DNA of 64,000 nucleotides, taken from the NCBI GenBank assembly GCA_029298735.1, contig JANSLP010000043.1, positions 62,001-126,000 of the forward strand, in the 5' to 3' direction. The notes under the pieces were generated by a model. It ran no database searches. It saw only the letters and a list, made by a program, of their open reading frames with translations, and was not told the DNA's origin. The stretch is from Ophiostoma sp. CBS 140.51. Its lineage: Eukaryota > Ascomycota > Sordariomycetes > Ophiostomatales > Ophiostomataceae. Positions 44,298 to 55,500 of the stretch are shown here, one piece after another. A program made the translations under genes and the position numbers. Numbering within the stretch: the stretch's first letter is position 1; each line of letters begins with the position of its first letter.

Positions 44298-45059
44298 CTA
44301 CGCCTTCACGGACAGGATAATGGTCAACAGCACCAGGACAAACACCAAGCCCATCAAACCCATCAACTTGACGTTCTTCCACCACATTTGCCGCTTCAGA
44401 CCGCGACTGCGCACACGGAACTCGCGTGCACTGCCGCCCAAACGGTCAGTCTGGTCCACCAGCAGGTCGATCCGCTCGCCGCGTTCCAGCAGGGACTCAA
44501 TGTTGCGGCCCATGATGCCACGGACGTCGTCCATGTCGCGGCGGACGGACGACAAGGCATCCTCTTCGGATGAGGTGCCAAACTGGACGAGCAGCGCTTT
44601 GAGGGTGCCGTTGAAGGAGGCACATCCATAATTGGGCAGGTCGGCAAAGTCGGTGTGGGCGGGAGCGAAGTCGGTAAAAAACTGGGAGCGGACGGCAACG
44701 AGAAAAGCAAAGGGGATGCGGCGGCCGAGGCTGCCGTCTGCAACAACCAAAAACGTCAGACCGCCCGCGCTGCTGGCTGTGCTGTTGGCATCTTCCGGGT
44801 TGGGTGCTTCGGCGATGTAGTGGATGTGGTTGGAGCCGTGGGTAAAGGTCAACTTCTGGGGTGTCTTGTGGTCGATCTTGGGGAGGACGAGGGAGGCGAG
44901 GGCGGAGGTCTGGCTGGAGGCAGAGGCGATGCACTCGGCGAGGATGGTAGTGTTGTGTGCGACGCATGCACTGACGGTGTTAGAGAGTGAAGATGGAAGG
45001 GGGAGAGCCACAAGATGGACATACTAGAGCAGCGGCGTCGTCGGCGCGGAGGACGTCAT
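44298..45059 (-). CDS. Longin R-SNARE, VAMP7/Nyv1-like
   Basis: Model: complement(join(44298..44970, 45025..45059)), 235 aa. A 54-bp intron (GTATGT...TCAG) joins MTSSAPTTPLL to YACVAHNTTILAEC. Without this splice the N-terminus would be out of the family pattern. The longin domain covers about 9-135 (YACVAHNTTILAEC, HYIAEAP, GLTFLVVADGSLGRRIPFAFL). The SNARE motif (about 145-205) holds VRGIMGRNIESLLERGERID, whose Arg is the central-layer residue. A basic KRQMWWKNVKL precedes a single C-terminal membrane anchor of about 20 residues. It belongs to the VAMP7 class, acting in fusion at the vacuole or in late endosomal and secretory traffic. Ykt6 is excluded by the membrane anchor; Sec22 by the VAMP-like WWKN motif. 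Confidence 0.9.
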
Positions 45060-45626
45060 ATTGACGGTTTGTGTGATGGAGTTTGTATTTTGCAGTCGGT
45101 CACCGGTTTATCGGGGGCTGTCGCGATATCGTCTGCTGGAGAGTGTGTCGTTGATCACAGTCGTGGGTATATTTGGTATAAAGAGGCGATGGGTGTTGAG
45201 TGAGGCAAAAGTGTCGAAGGTTGTCGATGTTCGGGTTGGTTAGAGTGGATAGATTAATGGGCTGGAGCACAGCACAACAAGCGCACACAAAGAACAAGCA
45301 GGAACGAATGGTCGATGACGAACTACCACCACGACCTCTGACTTTCCCCCAACGAAAGAACTCCACAGGAGCGCTAAAGCGGGTTTGCTGGCGTGGCGCA
45401 GGCCGCTGGAGGGGGTGTGGTTACAGGCTGTGAAACGCGTCCTCCAGCATGTGCCATTAAATTACAGTGGCTACAGCATAAACACAGTACAGCAATTACA
45501 GAGGAAGGTTGGTGCCTCATAAAATATCATTAAATTATGTTCATGCTTTGCCTGTGATGTCCAAGCAGTAGATGTATATACAATAGGCAGCCATTCAACA
45601 ATTTCTGCTTCCTTTCCTATCCCAGA
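45060..45626. other. Intergenic
   Basis: About 570 bp between the R-SNARE start and the end of the proline-rich ORF. Promoter and 3' flank are presumed. Nothing else was recognised. Confidence 0.35.
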
Positions 45627-46220
45627 TCACAGCTTACTTCCAGTTCCAATACCGACTGGTCGTGTTCGCTGCTGTGTTGGCCAGGCAGCATTCTCGCGAT
45701 AGATGTAGCCGTGGGCGACAGGACTGCTCGCGTGTGGCAGCGGTGGTGCTGGCGGTGCAAGAGGTAGTGCAAAGGCCGGGTGTGATTGATAAGGAGAGAA
45801 GGGTGCGAGGTGAGGGTTGTGGACGTGAAGAGGAGTCGTCGGCTGAGGAGGAGGGGGAGGAATAGCCGCCGGTACTGCTGGCTGGCCATACGACCGTCGC
45901 CGTTGGAAGTTCGAGGTGAAGAAAACGGGATGGAGGACGGATGGGTTATGCATGGCTGGCGGTGGTGGTGGCACGCGACGGTGTTGTTGCTGCTGTAGTT
46001 GTTGCTGCTGAGAATAGAGACAAGGTTGAGGGCCGCCGTTCATGATATGCGGAGCCAGAATGGCACGTGGGATGGCGTAGTCAGCCGCGACGTCGGAGAA
46101 GGAAGGAGCCGAAGGTGTCACCGGAGCAAAAGATGTGGAAGGTGCAGTCGGAGAACCGAGAAAGGCAGGAGCCGGAGAGGAGGTTGTGGCGGCGGAGGCA
46201 GTGACAGAGGATGGCCGCAT
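45627..46220 (-). CDS. Proline-rich hypothetical protein
   Basis: Open frame of 197 aa from an ATG with a good context (CAACATGC). No family was recognised. Residues 1-55 are Ser/Ala/Thr/Pro-rich. A Gln run (about 70-80) and polyPro blocks (about 84-90 and 122-128) follow. The last 30 residues are less biased (HGYIYRENAAWPTQQRTRP) and look more constrained. It could be a short unstructured adaptor with SH3/WW-type ligands. It could also be a chance frame in C-rich DNA. Clean start and stop and the non-repetitive C-terminus favour a gene. Confidence 0.5.
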   Translation of the reverse strand: MRPSSVTASAATTSSPAPAFLGSPTAPSTSFAPVTPSAPSFSDVAADYAIPRAILAPHIMNGGPQPCLYSQQQQLQQQQHRRVPPPPPAMHNPSVLHPVFFTSNFQRRRSYGQPAVPAAIPPPPPQPTTPLHVHNPHLAPFSPYQSHPAFALPLAPPAPPLPHASSPVAHGYIYRENAAWPTQQRTRPVGIGTGSKL

Positions 46221-46762
46221 GTTGACGGCGAAAAGATGAGGAGCTCAGATCATGGGGAAAGAGAGTCGATCGGCCGTTGGTAATTTCATTTAGATGTCGA
46301 CCAGCAAACGTTGTTGGGTTGAGGTTCAGTTTGATGTAGGTTGAAGATTGCAGGCTGCGATTTCGCAACTGTTTCCCCATATCGGGGTAATTACAGCGAC
46401 TCAAAGCGGTTCTACGGCAGCCGCTGTCGTCATTTTTCACGTGGAAGGAAGCCGCCAGAGCGGGGGCGAATTGCGAGTTCCGTCGCCTCGGTCCGGTTGA
46501 GTTCCAGGAAGAAAGAAACTTAGCTCGGTGCTGTAGCCAGTAAAAGACACTATAAAAATGTTTACGGATCAATTACTGAGTACAAGTAAATAAGATGCAT
46601 TGAGTTCGTTCATATATTCGGTCTATACACATCCATAACCTTTTTGTGCGCCATGCCTTCTAGCAAGCTAATATCAATGTCAAGTAAATGCAGTCCCACG
46701 CCATGCAGATATCGCCCAGCCAAGTAATAATCAGGATAATCAGTTCATCACGTCCTCTGCCC
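46221..46762. other. Intergenic
   Basis: About 540 bp between the proline-rich ORF start and the end of the Tda5-like gene. It presumably holds promoter and 3' flank. Nothing specific is seen. Confidence 0.35.
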
Positions 46763-48220
46763 TCAAGCCTTTCTCTTTGACTTCTTCTTGTCGCCGCCCT
46801 GTTTGCCGGCTTTTTCCTTCTCAGCCTCCCGCTCTTTGCCCTGTTTGATGGCATTCACCAATGCCTCAATCTCGCTGACCTGGTGTGCCTCTTTGCGCAC
46901 GCGCTCTTCTTCCTCCTTGGCCTCCTTGTTGGCCTCCTTTTCCAACGTGCGACGCTCCGCCGCTCTCTTTTCTGTCTCCTCGACCAACGCGTCACTGTCC
47001 TGCCACAATGCCTTGGCTACTGTCTCGTCTTCCACATCCCGCCGCGCCGTGTCCATGATCCGGCACTCCTTAATAATCTTGTGCGCCAGGGGGTCCTTGG
47101 ACGCTTCCGCTGTCAAGGGGTCGCCGGCCGTGCCAAAGTCGCGCATGCGGCGGAGCTCGCCGTCCATCGCTGCGTACAGAATGGACTGGGCGCCGTCGTC
47201 GGCGCTCTTGATGAAAAGCCACCACAGTGGGTACAGCAGGACGTAGCCCAACACAAGCCACAGAAGGGAGCCGCCCGACAGCCAGTGACGGAAACCGGGC
47301 GTGCGCGACAGACCAGGGTCCACCAGCAACACACGAACGTTTCCGGGCAGGTTGTCAGGCCGCTTGTGGGCATCGAGATGTTTCTGGAACGAGCGTGCAA
47401 AGACCATGAGGGCCAGTTTGCTGCGGGCGTAGGCACGGGCAGGTGACCAGTCGGGGATGTCGACACCGTCGGGGTTGGTAGAGGATGTGGATGTGGTCGT
47501 AGCCTTCTTGTTCTTCTTCGTGCTCTTTATCGGTTCTGGCGCTGGCGGCCCTGCAATCAATGGCGGCGAGCCAATGTAGGATGAGCATGTCGTAATGATA
47601 ATGCGCACGTCGCGATCAAACGGTTGCGAGCGTAGTGCCGGGCTCAGGATGGCCAGCAGGTGGAAATTGGCCAAGTAGTTGACCATCCATGCACGCTCAA
47701 TACCGTCCTTTGTCGTCACGCCGCGTGCCGGCGTCAATGCCTTGTCCGTCCGCTCGTCCTTTTGCGCCACGCCAGCCACGGCCGCGCATAGAATAATCAT
47801 GTCCAGCCGCCGGACAGGAAGATTGTCGATCCATTGCGTCGCAAATGTGCGGATGCTGTGTAGGGATGTGAGGTCGACCTGCTCGGCATAGATGAGCTGA
47901 TGGCCTGCGAGCTCACGCAGCTCTTCAACATAGTCCACCACAAACGGATCAGAGGGCGGCTGCTGTGTCAACAGGACAATGTGTGCGCCACGTTTGGCCA
48001 GGTCGAGTGCCACTGCCGCACCAACACCCGATGTGCCGCCCGTAATCATCACCACGCGGCCGTGCATGCTGCGATCCGACCGGTTGGACGCGCCGCTGCA
48101 GTAAAACTTGGTGCCAACGACTACGCCGAGCGTGCCGAAGAATTTGACCAGGGTCGAGGGCTGCGGGAACCATTCTGGCAGCCCGTAGAGGTACGCGCTC
48201 GTCACAAAGTCGAGAGGCAT
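46763..48220 (-). CDS. TDA5: Membrane-associated SDR, Tda5-like
   Basis: Intronless, 485 aa from MPLDFVTSAYLYGLPEW; the frame is open further upstream, but this ATG begins the conserved-looking part. A hydrophobic segment (about 26-40) precedes the cofactor motif TGGTSGVG (about 61-68). The usual NNAG is replaced by ILCAAVAG. The active site YARSKLALM supplies Tyr and Lys, and LLVDPGLSRTPGF follows. A strong hydrophobic stretch (LLWLVLGYVLLYPLWWLFI, about 312-330) suggests membrane insertion. The C-terminal 90 residues are a charged coiled coil ending in KKKSKRKA, which may be a retention or nuclear-type basic tail. The arrangement matches the yeast Tda5/YLR426W group of SDRs with unknown substrate. 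A Lys/Thr/Ser insertion lies at about 237-257. Confidence 0.82.
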   Translation of the reverse strand: MPLDFVTSAYLYGLPEWFPQPSTLVKFFGTLGVVVGTKFYCSGASNRSDRSMHGRVVMITGGTSGVGAAVALDLAKRGAHIVLLTQQPPSDPFVVDYVEELRELAGHQLIYAEQVDLTSLHSIRTFATQWIDNLPVRRLDMIILCAAVAGVAQKDERTDKALTPARGVTTKDGIERAWMVNYLANFHLLAILSPALRSQPFDRDVRIIITTCSSYIGSPPLIAGPPAPEPIKSTKKNKKATTTSTSSTNPDGVDIPDWSPARAYARSKLALMVFARSFQKHLDAHKRPDNLPGNVRVLLVDPGLSRTPGFRHWLSGGSLLWLVLGYVLLYPLWWLFIKSADDGAQSILYAAMDGELRRMRDFGTAGDPLTAEASKDPLAHKIIKECRIMDTARRDVEDETVAKALWQDSDALVEETEKRAAERRTLEKEANKEAKEEEERVRKEAHQVSEIEALVNAIKQGKEREAEKEKAGKQGGDKKKSKRKA

Positions 48221-48659
48221 GACGGCGGTGGGTAGGGAGGGGTGTTGAGGAGAGAGGGTTGTTGTAGAAAAGTCGATGTTGAAGGGTGGTTGAAAAGGAG
48301 GTCGAAAAGTAAGGCCGAAGAAGATGTCGTGGCAGTCGCGGCCGCTAAACGTGCTAAAAAAAGACACTTTAGCGGAATGGAATCCAGGGAAGGCGCGGCC
48401 GAATTGGCTCCTCCAGGAGAAAAGTCGCCGATAAGATAAGGAGCTTTTCCCCCTGAAACATGACGACACCTAGCAGAAGCCAGTAACACAAGCCATCGCT
48501 CTTTCCATCTGAATTTCTGCTTAACAAAAAATTATGTGGGGCCCAAGGCTGTAGTGGCAAACTTGTGACTGCCTTATTTGAACTTCGACTACATCCCAAC
48601 TTCTCTCCTTCCCTTCCATATTTTGTCCCTAAATACAACTTCACCAACACATCGCTAAA
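48221..48659. other. Short divergent promoter
   Basis: About 440 bp shared by the Tda5-like (minus) and G-patch (plus) genes. No further element was recognised. Confidence 0.35.
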
Positions 48660-49436
48660 ATGGCACACAAACGTCACACAACACGCGACGACGACGCCCT
48701 CAACGAAGACGGCGCCTCGGACACGCCTCTCCACCGTCTGCCCGGTTTCGGCACCGGTCTCCATCGCCAGCGTGTCCCATTCGTTCGCGCTGGTGAAGCG
48801 CCTCCGGCAAAAGGAAGTCCACTAGCTGGGAGTCTTCCAGGAGGAGATGTCTCGGATCTCTATCTCAGCATCGTCATGGGAGAGACAAAAAAGACCAAGA
48901 ATACTGTTCAGAAGACAATCGAAACGGTTGAGGTGGCAGCGACAACATCGACCAGCGCTTTAGCTGCCCCCGCCTGCGATATATGCAGTCTTCCCCTGAC
49001 GACAGCTTCTTCAGCCGCTGCTCATCATCATGAGACATGTCTTGTCCATCAGGTAGCTCTCGACCACTCCAAGCCACCCTCAGCCCTTGACCGTGGCCGT
49101 TTTGGACTCGCCATTATGAGCGCCCAGGGCTGGGACCCAGACAGCGGCCGCGGACTCGGTGCCGACCAGCAGGGCATGGCCTATCCGATTGAGGTCAAAC
49201 TGCGGCCAGATAGACAGGCATTCGGAAATGGCCCTGCTCCTTCATCCTCTTCATCGTCAAAACGTCCCTCCGGCACTGTCGCTTCAGCGCCCGCTCCTTC
49301 TCGAAACCGCAAGTACACGCGCAAGCAGCTGCGCGCCATGGAAGAAAACCGCCGCCGCCGGCACGATCGCCTGCGCGAACAGATTATGGGCAACAAAGAC
49401 CTCGACAAGTATCTCCGTCCACAGGGAGATGAGTGA
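48660..49436 (+). CDS. G-patch protein with zinc-finger-like segment (GPANK1-like)
   Basis: Intronless, 258 aa, from ATG in the context CTAAAATGG. Residues about 104-130 contain CDIC followed by HHHETC and H, a possible C2H2-type zinc site. The G-patch follows (about 143-185) with FGLAIMSAQGWDPDSGRGLGADQQG and the Gly spacing of the family, then IEVKLRPDRQAFG. The C-terminus is basic (RKYTRKQLRAMEENRRRRHDRLRE). G-patch proteins usually bind and activate DEAH-box RNA helicases. The zinc-finger plus G-patch order resembles the part of metazoan GPANK1 after its ankyrin repeats, which are absent here. The N-terminal segment LPGFGTGLHRQRVPFV looks conserved but is unassigned. Confidence 0.82.
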   Translation: MAHKRHTTRDDDALNEDGASDTPLHRLPGFGTGLHRQRVPFVRAGEAPPAKGSPLAGSLPGGDVSDLYLSIVMGETKKTKNTVQKTIETVEVAATTSTSALAAPACDICSLPLTTASSAAAHHHETCLVHQVALDHSKPPSALDRGRFGLAIMSAQGWDPDSGRGLGADQQGMAYPIEVKLRPDRQAFGNGPAPSSSSSSKRPSGTVASAPAPSRNRKYTRKQLRAMEENRRRRHDRLREQIMGNKDLDKYLRPQGDE

Positions 49437-49579
49437 AGGAAAGTTGATATGGAATGGCAATGTCGTCGTTGTAAGTTGAATGCTAACTCACTTGAAATAT
49501 ATATATTTATCCCAAGATGTCTATTGTCTTTTTCTAACATGTGACAGCTATGTACTTGCACCCTTTCTAACTTTAGTAT

Positions 49580-52500
49580 TTACTCCCCCCTCTTGTCGAT
49601 GCCGTCGACGACGGGCGCCTTGGGCACCTCCACACTCAGCACGCGGTACTCGAGGCCCACATAGCCGTCGCTCACAATAAAGACGTCCACCTTACCGCTC
49701 TGGGCGACTGACTCGGGCAGTTGCACCACAGCCCTAGCTGTCGGTTGCGAGCTGCCAGAGGCGCCACTGCCAGAGGCGCCACTGCCAGAAGCTTGAGCAC
49801 CACCACGGCCGCCACCACGGCCGCCACCACGGCCACCACGGTCGTTGCGACCACCACGACCTCCGCGACCACCACCACCGCCGCGGTTCGGGCCAGAGCT
49901 CCAGCCAACACGCTTGATGGCGTAGACCTCGTCGCGTGCCAGGTCACCCACCACAGCAAAGAACCCTTCCGTCTGCGACTTCGGGAACTTGGGCGCGTAC
50001 ATGCGGCCCTCGCGGTCCACGAGCGCATTGAGCCGCTTCAGGTTGATCGTCACGGACGACGACGTCACGGGGCTGACCGACACCTGCACGTTGGGCAGCA
50101 GCGACACAGCACGGTTGAATTGGTTGACACGGCTCGCGGGCACCTGCAGCGACTTGCTGAGCTGCTTCTTCTGCGCCTCGGTCATGGCGCTGACCGTTTG
50201 GAGAAGGGTCATAGACGCGCCCTTGGACTTGCCGTACACCTCGGCTGCTTCGCCGTCGACGCCGGGTAGGATGGTCACGGGCGGGTCCGTGGGCCAGGCT
50301 GCCGACTTGATGCACTGCAGCAGCGTAATCATCTCGAGACAGCTCGACAGGTGGTTCAGCTCGGCTAGCACGTCAATCGACGCCTGCATGATACGGATCG
50401 CTTGGTCAAGCACGCTCGTCTGGTCACCCACGTAATCCGTAATCGGCAGCGTGATGCGCGACATGTGCGCTTGCAGCAGCAAGAACGACTTGACATGCGG
50501 GTCCCACATGGGCAGACCAAACGACGTACCCGGGAAGGTCAGGTTGGCCGACAGCTCGGCATTCACCAGATCCTCATTGTGCCGCACGGGCAGCTCGTCG
50601 TACTCGGTCGCGTGACACATCCACGACAGCACATCGAGGAACGAAGCGCGTGCTTTCGCGTGCCGCACCAGGTGCCGGATCGTCTTGTGCGATAGATAGT
50701 AGTAGCTCATAATCTTGCCGAGCGGCGTCGGGTCCACGTCCCCGTTGGGGTACACCTCGACGCACTTGGACGTGGCCAGGTCGTTCAGGGCCTTGTCCAC
50801 CATGTCCACCATGAACTCGTTGGCCAGATGCTGTGCCGTCATGCTGCCATTCTCTTGCTGCTCCTCGGGTAAGATGTCCAGCCCGTAGTACGAAGGGTTC
50901 TTGTGCAGGCGGCGGAAGAAGAAGGTCCACGTCAGGTAGTCGAGCGCGTCCTGCTTGCTGACAATTGTCTCGGCCGACACCTCGGCACACAAATGGTTGT
51001 CCAGCACCGTGTGCAGTGACGACTCCACGGGGAAGCCTGTGTGCAAAAAGTGCTTGTAGAAGTCCTTCTTGGCGTCCTGGGTAAAGATGCGCGCCACACC
51101 GGAATTGTCGAATTGGGGACGGCCCGCACGACCCAGCATCTGCAGCACGTCCGTCAGGTCCATGTCCTTGTAGCCCTCAATCTTGGCGTCAAAGAACTGC
51201 GTGCCCTTGACGATAACCAGGTGCGCGGGAAGATTGACACCCCACGCCAGTGTACTGGTCGCCACGAGAATCTGGATCTTGTTGTGCAAAAACAGCTCCT
51301 CGGACAGCTGACGGTCCGACTCGACGAGACCGGCGTGATGCAGGCCGATACCGAAGCTGATGGCCTCGCGCAGCGCATCATCCTTAACCCGAGCCAGGTT
51401 CGCCTGCAGGTCGTCCTCCTCCATGTGCAGGAAACGGCGCGGGTTGTCTTCCATACCGCAAAAGTTGACTAGATCTTTTGCTGTAAGACGGGTCTGCCGA
51501 CGGGACGGCACAAACACAATGACGGGCTTGTCCGGGCTGTGGTTCTTGATGGCCAGAAACGAGGGCCGGTTCATGGCCTGCATCAGCGGACAGAAGCCGC
51601 GCATGTCCGGGAAACCGTCAATGTAGAGCTCGAGCGGGACGGGCCGCACCGAATGGCGGAAATTGAAGAGCGCGCCCTGGCTCTGCTTGACACCCAGCCA
51701 GTTGGCCAAGTCTGTTGCGTTGGCACAGGCCGTCGACATACCCAGCAGGCGCACGGGCACCTTGGTAGAGGCCGCAATATAGTTCATACGCGACACAATG
51801 ATTTCGAGAATAGGACCACGGTCGCCCGCCAGCAGATGAATCTCGTCGATAATAACAAGACTCACTTTTCGCACGTAGTTACGCGTCTGCCAACTACGCG
51901 AGATACCGTCCCACTTCTCGGGCGTTGTGATGATGATGTCGGCGTCCTGGATCGTGCGGGTATCGGGCGTGTTGTCACCAGTCAACTCGACCATCTTGAG
52001 ACCGGCGGGGCCAGCCAGACGTCCACCCCAGTCCTTGATACGTTCGCGAACAAGCGCCTTCATAGGTGCAATGTACACGACCTTAGAGCCGGGACGTTCG
52101 CGGAAGGCCCACCACATGGCCAGCTCGGCTGCCACAGTCTTGCCACTGCCCGTCGGGGAACCGAGCAGCACGTTGGCGGGTGTGTGGTACAGCGTGTGGA
52201 AGATCTGCGTCTGCATGGGGTTGAAGTACTGGAAGCGCTGTGCGTAGATGTCTTCCAAAACCGGGTTCTTAAGTGCCTTGATAGACAGCGGCTGGAGGTT
52301 CAAAAGGTCTGTGTAGACGCTCTCAGTGTCCGGGCGGATCAGGTGCTGGAACGAGACAGGCGTCACAGTCTCAGCGCCCAGCCAGCGGTCGGACACGGCA
52401 CGCACGTAGATCTGGTCGGGCAGCGGATCAGACAGCGGAATGGTAAAGTTCATCTCGTGGTCGTCATGCAGCTTGCGACGGCTCAGCACAAAGTACTCGT

Positions 52501-55500
52501 GGTGGTAAATCTCGGACGTCTCCGAGTTCTCGACCCAGATGTAGTACGACTCGGACGTGCCGTGGGTCTGGTCGTTCCAGCGGAAATCGGGGTAGAGGTA
52601 CAGCTTGATGCGCAGGACGTCGCGGTTGAGGGGGGCAATCTCGGCCTCGACAGTCAGTGTCGGAAAGTTGTTCAAAATGCGGGCAATCTTGTTGCCAGCG
52701 CCGTGATTGCGCACCAGGCTGCCAATCTCGCCAGGCTCCATGTCGCGCAGGGACTCAATGGACGCTACAGTGCCCTTCTCGTCCAGCTGCGCCATCACAG
52801 GACGAGGAAGGTCGAACTGAGCTAGCGGGTGCTCAAAGGGCCATACACGGCGCTCAATCGACTTGGACAACGACAGAAGCACAAGGCACTGGTGGCCCCA
52901 GCGACGGTTGAGCGCGATCATGAAGAGGGCACGGCAGATACGGGCAGCCTGCTGGGCCACGTAATTCAAATCGTTTCCGAGGGCAAAGTCGTCGGGCTGC
53001 ACCTTGGAAATGTACGACTGCAGGAGAATGTTAGTCTTGGCCTGCGGAGAGTCGATAGTGGCGCCGACGTCGCACACGGTGCCCGTATCTTTAAGCTTAG
53101 ACAGCTCCTTGTTCTCGCTGTCGCGCGACGAGATGTTGTCGAACTCGCTGCTCTTGGCAATCATCTGCAGAACGTCGGCCTCGGTGGCATGCTGGCGCAT
53201 CATGCTATTGAAGATTTGGATACTCGAGTGCAGGATATAAAACTGGCTGGCAATGCGGCCGACATCCTTGCTGCGAAGCTCGTCGGTCGTCTCATTGTAG
53301 ATAATCATCTGGCTCTGCTGCAGCGTGCGTGCGGCCTGGACGGCGAGCTGGCGACGACGCTGCACGAGCATGGGATCCTGTGCAAACTCGGCCCAGTCAA
53401 TGCCGTAAGCCATGGGGTTGCGGCGCATACGAACAAAGAGGTACGAGTAGCCGATCCACTGCACAGCCTCGGGAATCGAGGTGACGGTACCCAGAGCAAT
53501 CTCGGCGTTCAGGTTGTCGACGAGTTTGGCCGAGAAGCGCGATTCGATGGGCAGCTGCTCGGTTACGGCCGTCAGGTAGTGCGTCAGCTTGTTGTGGCTG
53601 GTGCAGATCATGCCGATACCCGTGTCCTCAAACTGCGGACGACCGGCACGACCAAAGATCTGGAGCACGTCGAGAATGCCGAGATCGATAAACTTGCCGT
53701 CCTGGGCACTGTACACCTGCGTGCCCTTGATGATGACGGCTGCCGCCGGCAAGTTGACACCCCACGCCAGAGTGGCCGTACAGCACAACACTTTGAGCAC
53801 GCCCTCGCCAAACAGACGCTCCATCAGGTTGCGGTCTGAGCGGGACATGCCGGCGTGGTGGATGCCCAGGCCCTTGGGCAGAAGGTCGCGGAGCTCGCGC
53901 GCCTTGGAGGTCTTCATGGAGGCCACGGCAGCTTCATAATGCGGATGGTTGCTGGGGTCGAATAGGTCGAGACACATCTCGTCGGTGGCCTTTTCGTGCA
54001 GCATCTTGGCTGTCGCCAAAGTATCGCGCCGCGAGTGCACAAAGACCATGATCTGGTGGCCCTGCTCGAGCATATCCCGCGCCTTTTCAAACGCGACAAT
54101 GTCGAGGTTCTCCTTACCTTCCTTGCTGCCGGCCTTGCCCTTCACTCCAATAAAGTGCTGCTGCAGCGGAACAGGACGGAAGGAGGCGTCAAAGTAGAAG
54201 AGACCGGCGTAGCGGTTGACCTTTAAGAAGTCGGCAACGTCAATGTAGTTGGGCAGCGTGGCAGAGAGACCGACAATGCGGATCAGCGACTGCGTGCTCT
54301 CGACCTGGCGCTCCGTCCGGGCAACCAGCGACTCGAGAACAGCACCACGCTCGTCGTGCAACATGTGCACCTCATCTATGATCAACAGGCGCACCTTTTG
54401 CACGAGCTCCGTGTCGCCGACGCCACGGCGCGTAACAACGTCCCACTTCTCGGGCGTCGTCACAATGATTTGCGTGCGCACAATCTCAGACTTGGTCAGG
54501 TGCATATCACCCGTGTACTCGCGCACCTGGATGCCGAGCCACGCCAGCCTCTTGCCGAGCTTCTCGGTGATTTCAGCCGCCAGCGCCTTCATGGGGGCAA
54601 CGTAGACGATCTTGAAATCCTCACCGTCGACGGCAAAGTCGTTGACAGTGGCGTCGTCCACAGGGTTGGGCAGAGCATACTGTCCAATCGTGTGCAGGAT
54701 GGTCAACATGGCTGCGTCTGTTTTACCGGCACCTGTGGGCGCACAGATTAGCATGTTCTCGCTCGTCTTGTAGGCTACCGGGTACACAAGACTCTGCATG
54801 CGGTTCAGAGCCGTGTAGCCCTTGAACGTGCCGCGACACAGACCGTCAAGATCGGCAATCTTGACAAGACTCTGACCAGGACCCAGCTTGCCCTTGCTGC
54901 CGGCGGGAATGTAGTATTCGGTGTACTTTTCCTTCTCACGCACCGTGCTGCCCGTGGGCAGAGCGTAGCGCTTGCCCGTCACACTCAAGCTGTTTCCTGC
55001 GTGGTAGGCCTTGTAGACGTGGGGGTACTCGGCCTCTTTGGCCGATGCTGCGTTTAGGACAGCCGTCTTGTGCTCAAAGTCCTTTTGGCGCAGCTGCTCC
55101 TCACGCTGTGCCTTTGTCAAAAGCCGCGAGCCACCGACCGAGGGGCCGTCGAGGCTTGCTGCTGGTGCCTCGTCCTCGGCCATGGCTGCAGAAACGATCT
55201 CGTCGCGGTGAGACAATAGCTCAATCACAAAGTCCAAGTCGTCGAAGCCCACCAGGTCAGTCAGCTGCGACTGCAGCTCCTCTTCCGGCCGGGACGACTG
55301 CAGAACATCCATAATTTGGACCTGCAGAACGTCTGGTGGTATCGGTGCAGCCGCTTGGCTGCTTCGTGAGGCCATGGCCAGACATTTTGTGGAAAGCCAA
55401 GCGGGCGTATAAGAAGAAGAAGAACCGGCTGCTCCACCGCTACCGCCGCGGCCGTAGTTGCCGACGTCGCTCGGTGCAAGGCCGAGCTCCTCGAGCTCAT

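Noticed and set aside
50000..55000. Long plus-strand frames (e.g. 51539-52825) opposite Slh1
   Set aside because: Antisense shadows of a long GC-rich exon; no family resemblance.
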